Shown piece after piece: positions 30,153 through 40,589 of a DNA stretch of 64,000 bases. Origin of the DNA: Phaeodactylum tricornutum CCAP 1055/1 (Eukaryota; Bacillariophyta; Bacillariophyceae; Surirellales; Neidiaceae); contig NC_011671.1 in the NCBI RefSeq assembly GCF_000150955.2, positions 806,001 to 870,000 on the forward strand. Reading direction: 5' to 3'. The translations under genes were made by a program, and so were the position numbers. The notes under the pieces are model-generated. The model was not told the origin of the DNA. It was given only the letters and a program-made list of their open reading frames with translations, and did not search any database. The stretch's first letter is position 1; each line of letters begins with the position of its first letter.

Positions 30153-30903
30153 GGATGATCTGTTCGATTTGACAAGTACAGACTTCCTCCTTTCCGAACG
30201 AAGGGATACTAGTAGAGGTTATGCCGCGAGTAAGTGTGTGCTTGGTTCGTGGCGACCACTGGATCGCATTTGTCATCACCCATGGTCATTTCCCTTGCGT
30301 GGGGATGGAACCTTGCCCCTCGTCCGATTGATCCTTTCGTGAATTTTGAAATGTGTTCAACTTTGCAAACTGTACATTTTAAAATATGAAATATGATTCT
30401 ATATGCGTGCAGTGCGTCAGTTTGGGAGAAGCTACGGCCGTGGCATTGGCCGCTGGTTCCATAAGTGTAGGTACGTGTCTCCACGTATTCTCTGTTAAGT
30501 ACACGCACCAAGTTGTGTTCCCGTTAGGAGAGAAACGATGACGCAGGTTGGTTTCGCTTTTCCGGGTCAAACACGTCGTTCCTTCGATCCTGGCGGTGGT
30601 GACCCCAGTGGAGCTCACATTTTGCATCGGCAGATTCTGGTTGGATATATATAGGTGTAGGTAGGTAGGTAGGTAGGCAATTATCATCTACACACAGACA
30701 CTTGGGATATTTCGCCCACGTTACCATCCCGAGGGAAGACGTGGCTTTTTTTTCCCTCGGTTCGGACTTTTTTCCCTCGTCGGTGGTCCGTATTGGATCA
30801 AGTCTGTCTGTGACTTCCGTTAGCGTCCCATAGTTTGTTACACTTGGCTGTGAAACGAATACGTTCTTGGTCTACTTACTACAACGAAGCAACCACCAGC
30901 AGC
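30153..30903. other. Divergent promoter region, oxygenase and FAD2
   Basis: These 751 bp lie between divergent genes. A (GTAG)n tract is at 30651-30677 with a TATATATA-like stretch just before it, near 30645. Thymine-rich runs occur near 30748-30775. No gene was recognised. The FAD2 frame is open back to 30835, but the added residues lack an ATG. Confidence 0.5.
30651..30677. repeat. (GTAG)n microsatellite
   Basis: About five GTAG units lie in the FAD2/oxygenase divergent spacer, about 230 bp upstream of the FAD2 start. Confidence 0.75.
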
Positions 30904-32214
30904 ATGGGTAAGGGAGGTCAACGAGCTGTAGCTCCCAAGAGTGCCACCAGCTCTACTGGCAGTGCTACCCTTAGCCAAAGCAAGGAACAGGTATGGACTT
31001 CGTCGTACAACCCTCTGGCGAAGGATGCCCCGGAGCTGCCAACCAAAGGCCAAATCAAGGCCGTCATTCCGAAGGAATGTTTCCAACGCTCAGCCTTTTG
31101 GTCTACCTTCTACCTGATGCGCGATCTCGCCATGGCTGCCGCCTTTTGCTACGGAACCTCACAGGTCCTCTCCACCGACCTTCCCCAAGACGCCACGCTC
31201 ATTCTGCCCTGGGCTCTCGGCTGGGGCGTCTACGCCTTTTGGATGGGAACCATTCTCACCGGGCCTTGGGTAGTTGCGCACGAATGTGGACACGGCGCTT
31301 ACTCCGACTCCCAGACGTTCAATGACGTTGTCGGCTTTATCGTCCACCAAGCTTTGCTCGTCCCCTACTTTGCCTGGCAGTACACCCACGCGAAACACCA
31401 CCGTCGTACCAACCATCTGGTGGACGGCGAGTCGCACGTCCCTTCTACCGCCAAGGATAACGGCCTCGGGCCGCACAACGAGCGAAACTCCTTCTACGCC
31501 GCGTGGCACGAGGCCATGGGAGACGGCGCCTTTGCCGTCTTTCAAGTCTGGTCGCACTTGTTCGTCGGCTGGCCTCTCTACTTGGCCGGTCTGGCCAGTA
31601 CCGGAAAGCTTGCGCACGAAGGTTGGTGGCTGGAAGAACGGAACGCGATTGCGGATCACTTTCGACCCAGCTCTCCCATGTTCCCCGCCAAGATCCGTGC
31701 CAAGATTGCCCTTTCCAGCGCGACGGAACTCGCCGTGCTCGCTGGACTCTTGTATGTCGGTACACAGGTCGGACACCTTCCCGTCCTGCTGTGGTACTGG
31801 GGACCGTACACCTTTGTCAACGCTTGGCTTGTACTCTACACGTGGCTGCAGCATACGGACCCGTCCATCCCGCACTACGGTGAAGGCGAGTGGACCTGGG
31901 TCAAGGGCGCGCTCTCTACCATTGATCGAGACTACGGCATCTTCGATTTCTTTCACCACACCATCGGTTCCACGCACGTGGTACACCATTTGTTCCACGA
32001 AATGCCCTGGTACAATGCCGGCATTGCCACGCAAAAGGTCAAGGAATTTTTGGAACCCCAGGGCTTGTACAATTACGATCCGACCCCCTGGTACAAGGCC
32101 ATGTGGCGCATTGCCCGGACCTGTCACTATGTGGAGTCAAACGAGGGTGTGCAGTATTTCAAGAGTATGGAAAACGTGCCGCTGACTAAGGATGTGCGAA
32201 GCAAAGCCGCATGA
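30904..32214 (+). CDS. FAD2: Microsomal delta-12 (omega-6) fatty acid desaturase
   Basis: This enzyme introduces the delta-12 double bond into oleoyl chains on ER phospholipids to form linoleate, an entry step towards EPA in diatoms. The ATG at 30904 gives 436 residues, the length I recall for PtFAD2, with the expected N-terminus MGKGGQRAVAPKSATSS. Three histidine boxes are present: HECGH near residue 126, HAKHHRRTNH near 162 and HVVHH near 358. These coordinate the di-iron centre. Membrane helices flank the boxes (for example LPWALGWGVYAFWMGTI). No plastid presequence is visible, fitting the microsomal rather than plastid (FAD6) enzyme. There are no introns. Confidence 0.96.
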   Translation: MGKGGQRAVAPKSATSSTGSATLSQSKEQVWTSSYNPLAKDAPELPTKGQIKAVIPKECFQRSAFWSTFYLMRDLAMAAAFCYGTSQVLSTDLPQDATLILPWALGWGVYAFWMGTILTGPWVVAHECGHGAYSDSQTFNDVVGFIVHQALLVPYFAWQYTHAKHHRRTNHLVDGESHVPSTAKDNGLGPHNERNSFYAAWHEAMGDGAFAVFQVWSHLFVGWPLYLAGLASTGKLAHEGWWLEERNAIADHFRPSSPMFPAKIRAKIALSSATELAVLAGLLYVGTQVGHLPVLLWYWGPYTFVNAWLVLYTWLQHTDPSIPHYGEGEWTWVKGALSTIDRDYGIFDFFHHTIGSTHVVHHLFHEMPWYNAGIATQKVKEFLEPQGLYNYDPTPWYKAMWRIARTCHYVESNEGVQYFKSMENVPLTKDVRSKAA

Positions 32215-33017
32215 GAAAAAGTGCCACCGACGCATAATTTTACAATCCTACCAACAAGACCAACATTATATGGTTTTCGCTTAAAAGATAGTTTTTTCTA
32301 CCATCTGTGTAGTCGGCACAACTACGCGTCTTAGCTTGGCCGTCACCTTGCCGGCTCGCGAGGCCAAAGTTCGGTTGGTCTGGGATCCGTGACCGGATGA
32401 TGATTCGGCTGTGCGACAGGCAACGTCGTCAGCTTTGTCGGTTCGCAACGGCATTGAAGGTTCGTATTGCTTGATCCATAATCTAGAACCCAGCACGCAC
32501 CGTGCGACGTATCCGAGTTTTCATGTACCGACCCGCATTCCCAGTGTACGATCCGTGTACAGAACAACACGGTGTGGGTTAACTTAGGCACAGGATCCAC
32601 GAAAATTACCAGACGGCTCGCCCAATCGGCCAATAGAAGTGTGCCGTAGTCATTCACGAAACTCTAGACGCGAATTCGACCCTCCTGAAGATTAGCAATT
32701 TCCATTAGTTTCATAGTTTGTTATTTAATTTAATGTCAGTAAAATCCCATCAGAAGGAATGAAACTATAGTGGCGGGAGGAAGTCGCACGTTTGCAACAG
32801 CAGCAGCTGACATGTTTACCGAAGTCATCGCAATCACACATTACAAAATGGCAAACAAGAAATAGTGCTTTGTCATGTTTAGTTTTACAACATTTCTCTA
32901 CTAGCAACAGTCCAGACGATCCTAACTGATGAAAAAGTTTAGGTTTTACATTACTGTCAATATGTTAGTGTTTACTGACTGTGACAGACAGAGCGAGGCG
33001 GACATCATACAGACGTG
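32215..33017. other. Intergenic region, FAD2 to TDP1
   Basis: About 800 bp. A minus-strand open frame at 32657-32343 has a fairly protein-like composition but no ATG, no recognised domain and an upstream in-frame stop. It is not called as a gene. The right half is AT-rich and looks like promoter sequence for TDP1. Confidence 0.45.
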
Positions 33018-34763
33018 ATGGCGGGCGACGCTCTCTTCTACAGTTGGCACGTACTATTTTGGCATGAACGACGACGCCTTCCTCAATGTTTCACTGTAAA
33101 TGTTGCTCCCAAGCCCAAATCTGCAAAGATGAGCGGAGCCGTCAACGATTTGAACGAGGTGGTGGATCTCGTGGAAAATGACGGCGATGACGAAAACTAT
33201 CGAAAAGGCTTTGACCCTAGTCCAGCGGGGAATACTAGCCAGCATGCGCCGAAAAAGCGCAGTAGGAATGAAACGCCCACAACTCACCAAAGGTTTTGTG
33301 CACCCATCAGGCTGTTTGCTACGGACTTGGATATAAATGCTCGGAAAGAGAATGCCGAAGATATGAACCACTGGAGTCGAACTCAGTGCTGGACTCTTAG
33401 GGAAATGATTGGAGTTGACCATGATCCCACCGATTCTTCCAAACACAAACCTTCTATAGAGTGGCTTGTTGTTGGCAATTACATTATTGACTTTGAGTTC
33501 TTGCTGAACGAAATTCCCGAACTTCTGTCAGTTCGTCGAGTTGTTGCTTTTTTTGGTTCTGCTGAGACTTCCCCGCAGCCTTGGAAGGATGCAAGCTTAG
33601 ACGACTGTATTGTTGACACTATTTTGTTGGACCCGTCGCAGCCACCCGGAGCTAGCAATCCAACGGCAACAGCAATACCCTACGGAGTTCACCATTCCAA
33701 GTTCTTCTTGGTTGGCTACGCTGATCAGAGTCTACGAATCATCATTCACACTGCCAACATTCGATATGACGATATTCATTGTAAAGCGCAGGCTGCTTTT
33801 TTTCAGGACTTTGGGCTCAAGTCACCTGAGAATTTCACAAATGTTGCTAACACCTGTGAGTTTGAGGAAGATCTTATTGACTACTTGGATTCATATCGGT
33901 ACACCAGGCTACACAAGTGGACCAAGAGCGGGTCGAAAACCAAATCCCTTGGTCAATTTGTTCGAGAGTACGACTTTTCGTCCGCAAAAGCTGTACTGGT
34001 CCCTTCCACTCCAGGGTATCATCGCTTGGATGAGAAACATAGACGAGGCCACTGGAAAATGCGCCAAACCATACCGTCCCATACAGAAGCGCCCGAAGAG
34101 GAAACGATTTGTGATCCGATAGTTTGCCAGTTTTCATCGATTGGCTCTTTGACCGAACGCTACTTGCTGGAACTACAGACATCTATGGACATGAAGCAAT
34201 CTCGCGATCGCGGAAGACCGGGACGTTTAGAATTGTCCCTCAAGTTGGTGTATCCTACCGTAGAAGAGATTCGAACATCAGTTGAAGGCTATAGAGGTGG
34301 GGGTTCGGTACCGGGCACAATGCGCAACGTGGGCAAGCCATTCCTCAAGCGCCTGTTTTGTCGTTGGTCGGCATTGTCGTCAAGCGACATGAATCCTCTG
34401 TGGAAAGGGAGAAATGTTCCGCACATGAAAACATATTTCCAAACAAACTCGACCACGGAAACCTTACACTGGTTTGTGCTTACATCACACAATCTATCAA
34501 AGGCTGCCTGGGGAGAGATTCAAACATCTTCACGTTACGGCGGTCGGAGACTATTCGTTCGGCACTGGGAACTTGGTGTCTTTCTGTCTCCTCAGTTACT
34601 GGGAGCTTCGGAGCTTCTCCCTTGGTCGTCGTCTGAAAGAAAACGGTACAGTACTGAGTCAAAGATCTGTACTATTCCAATTCCGTATGATCTATATCCT
34701 AAAGTATACGGGCAAGGGGATAGACCGTGGGCGGTCGATGACGAGCGCGGTGAGCAGATCTAG
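33018..34763 (+). CDS. TDP1: Tyrosyl-DNA phosphodiesterase 1
   Basis: TDP1 removes topoisomerase I peptides and other adducts from DNA 3' ends. Both HKD-type half-sites are visible: GVHHSKFFLVG (His and Lys of the first HxK) near residue 224, and PHMKTYFQTN (second HxK) near 468 followed by LTSHNLSKAAWG. Supporting family blocks include the strand LRIIIHTANIRYDD after motif 1 and a C-terminal PWSSSERKRYS-like region. The ATG at 33018 gives 581 residues. An in-frame ATG at 33129 (MSGAVNDLNE) would give a shorter form without the odd hydrophobic, Trp/His-rich leader and is a serious alternative. The N-terminal 100 residues are acidic and low in order, as in animal TDP1. Confidence 0.9.
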   Translation: MAGDALFYSWHVLFWHERRRLPQCFTVNVAPKPKSAKMSGAVNDLNEVVDLVENDGDDENYRKGFDPSPAGNTSQHAPKKRSRNETPTTHQRFCAPIRLFATDLDINARKENAEDMNHWSRTQCWTLREMIGVDHDPTDSSKHKPSIEWLVVGNYIIDFEFLLNEIPELLSVRRVVAFFGSAETSPQPWKDASLDDCIVDTILLDPSQPPGASNPTATAIPYGVHHSKFFLVGYADQSLRIIIHTANIRYDDIHCKAQAAFFQDFGLKSPENFTNVANTCEFEEDLIDYLDSYRYTRLHKWTKSGSKTKSLGQFVREYDFSSAKAVLVPSTPGYHRLDEKHRRGHWKMRQTIPSHTEAPEEETICDPIVCQFSSIGSLTERYLLELQTSMDMKQSRDRGRPGRLELSLKLVYPTVEEIRTSVEGYRGGGSVPGTMRNVGKPFLKRLFCRWSALSSSDMNPLWKGRNVPHMKTYFQTNSTTETLHWFVLTSHNLSKAAWGEIQTSSRYGGRRLFVRHWELGVFLSPQLLGASELLPWSSSERKRYSTESKICTIPIPYDLYPKVYGQGDRPWAVDDERGEQI

Positions 34764-36181
34764 TTCAGAGTTTGAAGTGCTAGCAGAATTGCTCCCTTTG
34801 GACAGGCAATTGCCCTCTGAAAATCGCTTATCCAATGGTTATACTCACGATGCAATTTAAATTTAACTATAATAATATGGCAGACTTTGAAAGACCTGTC
34901 ACTCGTGGCATGAGGAAAGAGTCTCGGTTGATACCAGAAGCAAGCTTTCCTCGGATCCGCGAGTGAAGATTACCTAGACACTGTCGAAACAGGTTGAATT
35001 TGTTCGCGTCGATGACCGATCCCACTCGAGGAGAATGGGATGGTGGAGACCCTATAGTGTACTGAGAATTGAGGTTCGTTGCAAGTTGTTTCTTCCGCGG
35101 GCGTCTTCTCGCGTGCCGATCTATCAACTCGTATTACCATGAATTCCAGCGCTTCTCACAGTCAATCCGAGCAATTTTTCTTCGATTCAGGATGTCATCC
35201 TCCTTCACAGGGATCTCCTTCGCAGAAGCTTGGCGACGGACCGCTCAGGCAAAACGCTTCGACGGGGAGGTATTTCCCATGGGAGAACTCTTCTTTGGTC
35301 TATGTTGATGGGCACTTGTATGCCTGTTCATTCATATTCTAAAAGACGACATGGAACAATGCGGATAAGTATTCACATGTTTCGGAAATACTATTCCGAT
35401 GAGCCTGAGTCGACTTGAAATAGGTATGGTATCTTGGCAAGCCGGAGCGGGGCGGGGCGGACGGTTGGTTCGCGGCTCGCAGACTGACGTAAGCGGCACT
35501 GACATCCTATGTTTCTGATCCACCTGTAAAAAACAGGAAAAAAATGTTATCGGTACCCAGCGAATGGCTTTCTGAGATGGCTGGACCTTTCGAAAGACAA
35601 ATATTCTATCAAAGGAGCTTTTAATAAACAGATTTATTGGAAATTATTCCTTAAAGAAAGTTCACGATTCGAGGGCATATTCGGCGTTGGATGTTCTATG
35701 AGTCCCTAGGCGTCACCTTCAGGGAAGCAAACGGATTTACATTTAATTATAGCGAATTAGTATAATTGATGCCGGTTAGCATAATTGAAGTATCATTACC
35801 TTTCTTGATTGGTGGCTTTTTACGGTTAGTTGAAGAAGCTTTTCGACGACCTATTGGGACAACCAAAAGATCGTATTTACTTAGCTTGTACTTTTGAGAA
35901 ATCCAGGTCTTCGTTAAAATTGTCAGCGCTTTTCCCACAACACTCGTTTGCACTGCAGTGTATACCGGGAATCGGCATGGGCGACCGCTCGCCTTTTGAA
36001 TTCATCCAGCTCGAGTGCCGCTCCGTAGCTTCCGGTATCCGTTCTACGGCATTCAGTTGAAGGTTTTCCCTATTTCACATGGTCCCCGAGAACCACTCTG
36101 AGTTGTGAAAAGACCGCAACGCTAATAGTTTCACGTTTGGGATCCCTTCGAATTTAACTTTTTCTGGATCTTATCATCAAG
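34764..36181. other. Intergenic region, TDP1 to DUF6824 gene
   Basis: About 1.4 kb with no recognised gene. An ATG at 35139 opens a 67-codon frame (to 35342) of balanced composition (MNSSASHSQSEQFFFDSG...) that could be a small protein or first exon. No homologue comes to mind, and there is no independent support. The segment 35520-35830 is AT-rich. Confidence 0.45.
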
Positions 36182-37144
36182 ATGGCCGACTCTCCTCCAA
36201 GCGAAGATCTCTTTCTCACTAAAGAAGATGAAACGAGTGAAGTTCCTTTACCGAATTCAGGCCCTGCCTCTGAGCATGAGAATACAGCGTTGGTCGAAAA
36301 CATCAGTCGCGAATCGGGGAAGCAGACTGAACGTGCTGTCGCCGATGCCCTAAGTGAGGTGAATGAGACAACAGAGGCCGATGGATCAGAGGAAAGCAAA
36401 GGATCTGAAGGCGAGAAAGATTTGAAACGCTCGCCGGCAGAAATTGGAGAGGCTGAATGTGAAGTTGGAGCAAAGAAGACGAAAATTGACGATTCCGACC
36501 AGACCCAACCTGCTGAAGAGAAAGACAACGAGGATGGCCCTGCCCCTGTCGTTGCAAGTAAGGAAGGAATCAACTTCTTCCATGACGCGGATGTTCTTTC
36601 AGGTCGGGGTGGGGGGACCAACGTTCATCCTGGAAATCGGAACTTCCGTGACATGATCAACCTTCATCGCAGAGCTTACCTTAAGGCTCGTAAGAACGAC
36701 AAGCCTGCCATCTCCCGCGCAATTGTCCGTTCTATACGTGAAAGCAAAGGCAAGTTCCTCAAGAAGGATGAAAAAACTGGGCTTTGGTTTGAGATTGGAG
36801 ACGACGCCGCACGCGAAAAAACCAGTCAGGCCCTGCGCCAACGTGCTCCGGAGATGCGCAAGCTTCTTTTCGATACTGAGCGTGAAGAAGCTCGTGCTGT
36901 CGCGGAAGAGCATCTTCGCCAACAGCGCATGTACATGGGGATACCACCGAATCAAGAAATGATGCAAAACATGGGCATACCCCCGGGCATGGCTCCAAAT
37001 CCCATGTTTGCCAACCCAGCGTTGTTTGCGCAGATGCAGAAGAATGGCATGCCCATGCCTCAAGGCCCAGAAGCTTACTCCCACATGTTCTCCGCAGCGC
37101 TTATGCAAAATGGCATGAATCGCTTCACTTCCAACGGAACCTGA
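36182..37144 (+). CDS. DUF6824-domain protein
   Basis: This is a single-exon protein of 320 residues. The N-terminal 125 residues are acidic and disordered (Glu/Ser-rich, with a KKTKIDD basic patch). Residues around 132-228 form the DUF6824 domain common in diatoms and other stramenopiles. It opens with DVLSGRGGGTNVHPGNR, continues through AISRAIVRSIR and GLWFEIGD, and ends at ALRQRAPEMR. The Gly-rich 'GRG' loop and basic helix make nucleic-acid binding plausible, but this is inference. The C-terminus is rich in Met, Gln and Pro (for example MGIPPGMAPNPMF), as in some transcription regulators. The family is expanded in diatom genomes and mostly uncharacterised. Confidence 0.8.
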   Translation: MADSPPSEDLFLTKEDETSEVPLPNSGPASEHENTALVENISRESGKQTERAVADALSEVNETTEADGSEESKGSEGEKDLKRSPAEIGEAECEVGAKKTKIDDSDQTQPAEEKDNEDGPAPVVASKEGINFFHDADVLSGRGGGTNVHPGNRNFRDMINLHRRAYLKARKNDKPAISRAIVRSIRESKGKFLKKDEKTGLWFEIGDDAAREKTSQALRQRAPEMRKLLFDTEREEARAVAEEHLRQQRMYMGIPPNQEMMQNMGIPPGMAPNPMFANPALFAQMQKNGMPMPQGPEAYSHMFSAALMQNGMNRFTSNGT

Positions 37145-38067
37145 AATGAATCTGACTTCTTCTTGTGATCGTAGGGGAATGGGGCAGGTTTGCCCTTGGG
37201 GTCTGTAATCGAAAACAGGACTACCACTTTAACAAGGAGTTTTGGAAAGCTATCATGTGGCAGCCTGTTCTTGTGTCGTTATACAATATAGGTTCGCTAG
37301 TGACTCACTTGAAATCAAACTCGTGTATAGTATTTTCAAATTTTTTTGACGTATATATTGCTTTCTCTCTGTAAAAAGGGTATTAATTGAACCGACTGTC
37401 AAATGATAAATCAACAATACGACATTGTTGCAAAATAGGTCGGCTTGCTATCTCTGGATGTTTGAGGTCCTCTTTTTGTTTCTTCGTTGGAACTGCTGTG
37501 TGGAGACTTACAATGCCCTCATGATGCGGGTGGCCATACCGAGATAGTGCTTCGTTCTGAAGTAAAAAGATATGGAAATTATAAAGATACGGGGGATCGG
37601 TTGTCTTGGAAAATAACTCAGTTGAAAGCTTTCACTGTCATGTTCAAGCTTCCGTGCCCGCCACCCTATACTATTTACTATTATGCTGAAGCGCCACTGC
37701 TTTACAACTCTATAAACTTACACTTAGTGTCGAAGGGAGCTTTAAGACAACGAGAATTCGTCCGAAAATCATTCTCTGACAGAAATATAATAGCCCCTCT
37801 ATGTTACTTTACGACTGATACAATCTTGGCACTAAATACGCGTACTACTTAAATGGATTTTTTTTCATAGAATATCGCCAACTGACCTTTCACAAAAGAG
37901 CGATTTTGCTGTACCTCTGTGGATGTCGGTTCTTTGGAAGCTCCCGGATTTGGACCTCAAGCTTTACCTGTACATTTGAAAGAATCATCCTAAGATCGCA
38001 TGGTTGACGCTCAAAGTCAGTGCACACTACGGCCAATACGATCTTGGTGGAGCGCAGGTTTCAGTCG
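37145..38067. other. AT-rich intergenic region
   Basis: About 920 bp between same-strand genes. An open frame at 37487-37852 begins with TTG, is AT-rich in composition and has no recognisable domain, so it is not called. Nothing else was seen. Confidence 0.5.
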
Positions 38068-39949
38068 ATGTTGCCAAATGTCGAAGTGAAATATGAGGCT
38101 GTACGTTGCGTGCGTGATTCCAATTTTGCTAACAGAGTCTTCTTATTCTTTCTGACTGACACGTATCTGTTACTTGATTTAGCCAAGGCTACTTCGCGCT
38201 TTGGGAAAAGCTCTAAACTTGCTGAGGCTGGGATATTCCACCAACTTTGCCGAATTCGTCGTCGTCGACAGTAAAAGTAGTGGTAGCTACCGCTCTGGAA
38301 TGGTGATCTTAGCGTCTTGGTTCATTGGACTGCTTGTACTATGGTTGATTGTTCTTACTACTTTGAAAATTCGAGGCGATACTGTAGGATGTGCATCCGG
38401 TCACGCATTTCAAAGCCATACCAGTTACGATCTCAATTATCGAAGTCATGGAGCTGGACCCAATAAAGTTGAAGAACAGGAGGACAGTATCGCTGAGTTT
38501 TTACATTCAATACCGAACAACGATGACTCCTTGAACTCTTCGCTTCCATCTTTTGTTGATAAGGATGCTTCTGTTGACTATGAGTCTGAGACTAACACGA
38601 ATGATGAGAGTACCCTATGTTCTGAAATCTCTCTCCCATCTACCAGGGAACGCCGCACGCGGATCGTGTTTTGCGTTCTTTCTTGTATTTCCCTTGCCAT
38701 CGTCTCCATGATTTTTGTTTTCGTTTTAGCTCCTTTCAACAAGACAACAAATGATGTGGGTGCTTATCTATCAGATGCTCAAGAAGTATTGGATCAAGCA
38801 ACAGTATGGGCGAGTACTGCCGAAAGAGCAATCAATGGTACTCTCTTTTTCATCCAGACGATACCTGCAAGCGTCGACCTTCTTTGCCCACTTTCGTCCG
38901 AACAAGAATTGAGAACTAAGCTGGGGGTTGATATTGGCGGCATGCTTAATCTATTTGGGGGGGAGTATGTGGTCCTCCAAGAGACGATAAAAGGATCCCT
39001 ATATGATATTGACAGAGTACTTTTTGGTATCGAAGAATCAATCAACTTTCTCGAGGTGGTATCAGATGGAGCTCGCGCATTTTTTTGGGTTGTACCTACT
39101 CTTTTGTTTGGAGTCAGTACTCTTATTGCCTTTGCACTGTTTGGTGTCGTTCTTTCTTGGAAAAAAGAATCGAACTTTCGCTTTCAGCTTTTCCTGTCGT
39201 ATGGCGTACTTCCCATGTTTATTTTTTCTTCTTGCTGCTGCTGGATCGTAGCCGTTATATCGGCACTGGTTGCAGCCATGGGAAATGACGCTTGTACTCA
39301 AGGTGAAGCTAGTGGCTATCCTGGACAAACCATTCATCACATTATGCAGGCGAAAGGGGTAGAACAAGGTGGTCTCGTCGGTGCGTTTGTTGCGGCAATT
39401 ACGCAAGGATGCGATGCAAGTGATCCTTCTAGCATACTCTTGGGATTGGAAGCCAACGTTCAAGTAGCCGTTGACATCACGTGGCGTCATCTTTCGTCAG
39501 TAGATGCAGCGGGTCGTTTCAACCTCGTTGAAATGTGCGGTGGGGAAAAAATAGAACAGCTTCTCGTGGATACTCGCGACACTGCAAGGCTCATGACACT
39601 TATTCGAACAGCGTTCCATAGCATGTCAAGTTCGCTCGGATGTAGCCGAGTCCAGCCTATCTATCACGAAGCAATACACGACTCTATGTGTACAACGGGG
39701 ATGGCTGCTTCCAGCTGGGCTTTCGTCTTGTTCCTCAGCGTTGGAGTTGTGACAATGGCTTTGGTGTCAATTCGGGCTTCGTGGATACAAAATTTTCAAG
39801 AAGGCAAAATTTACCATGAAGACGAAGTTGCCGAAAACATGATGCTGGATGAGCACGAAGAATATTTGGCGTACATTAGTCGATATAAGCACGAATGGCA
39901 AGAGTACGAAGGGATTGACACCTCAATTCAAGGACAACGGCAATCCTAG
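38068..39949 (+). CDS. Multi-pass membrane protein, diatom family (two exons)
   Basis: Exon 1 is 38068-38100 (MLPNVEVKYEA) and exon 2 starts at 38183. The 82-bp intron opens GTACGT, has a CTGAC branch-like element and ends TTGATTTAG; both ends are phase 0. The product is 599 residues. Without exon 1 the first ATG would be at 38300, which cuts into the first helix. Predicted helices are near residues 51-74 (VILASWFIGLLVLWLIVLTT), 172-195, 305-330, 343-370 and 522-545, the last followed by an acidic cytoplasmic tail. A long loop between helices 2 and 3, and a Cys-containing loop between 4 and 5, resemble tweety/prominin-like topology, but there is no clear homology to either. I recall similar diatom proteins with 'GSYR' and 'VGCASG' motifs, both present here. 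Function unknown. Confidence 0.6.
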
Positions 39950-40589
39950 TAGGATATCTCTGCATCGCCTTCCCAGTCAGATTTCAACGACTAATAAAAA
40001 GAGGATCCGTTGGAAGTTGCGAAGAGTTACATAGTGGGATGTAGTCTTTTGGTTATAATTTGGCATTCAATTCACGCATGTATGACGATGCTTTCGATCC
40101 GTATATTCAACTTGACGGAAACGTCCGTCACTTCGAAGGAGACTCCGATTTCGTTTCTTGCTCTAAGGACAGATGATGACTCTAGAGTGCGTATGGTCGT
40201 GCCTCCGTCGCTCCTTATGCCATGGCGTGACCCAAGTCAATCGGACTCCTGATACGCTACCCCTGGTGAGGCATCTTTGACGGTACAACCTAAGAATTGA
40301 CGGTGACAGCGAAAATCTTGTAAGTATTAGGTGATCTAAAATCACGTAGCCCTTTATAAAACAATTCCCTCCTTCCGCTCGTCATTTGAGGGATTCGACA
40401 AGCAGATTGGCTTTGTCTTTTCAATGAAGGATGACAGAAACATATTTCCATCAAATGAAATGTCGCCGCATGCGTAGAAGAGTCAAACTTACTTTCGAAA
40501 TACAAAGAATTGGCTGTTGTTGCACCTATCTATAACAAATACAAGATTCAGCGGCTAGGCTGTCGCTTGACGAGTTTTCCGAATAAGCG
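39950..40589. other. Convergent intergenic region
   Basis: 640 bp between the 3' ends of the membrane protein and helicase genes. No gene recognised. Confidence 0.5.

Noticed and set aside
31159-32127. 322-codon open frame on the minus strand opposite FAD2
   Set aside because: It lies wholly within the FAD2 coding sequence, has no domain signature, and is explained by codon bias of a highly expressed gene.
32343-32657. 104-codon minus-strand frame between FAD2 and TDP1
   Set aside because: It has no ATG, an upstream in-frame stop and no homology I recognise. It might be a gene fragment, but this cannot be supported.
35139-35342. 67-codon plus-strand frame with ATG
   Set aside because: Its composition is plausible, but there is no homology, promoter or splice evidence; it is noted only in the intergenic entry.
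37487-37852. 121-codon frame in AT-rich spacer
   Set aside because: It starts with TTG, has no domain and lies in a low-GC spacer.
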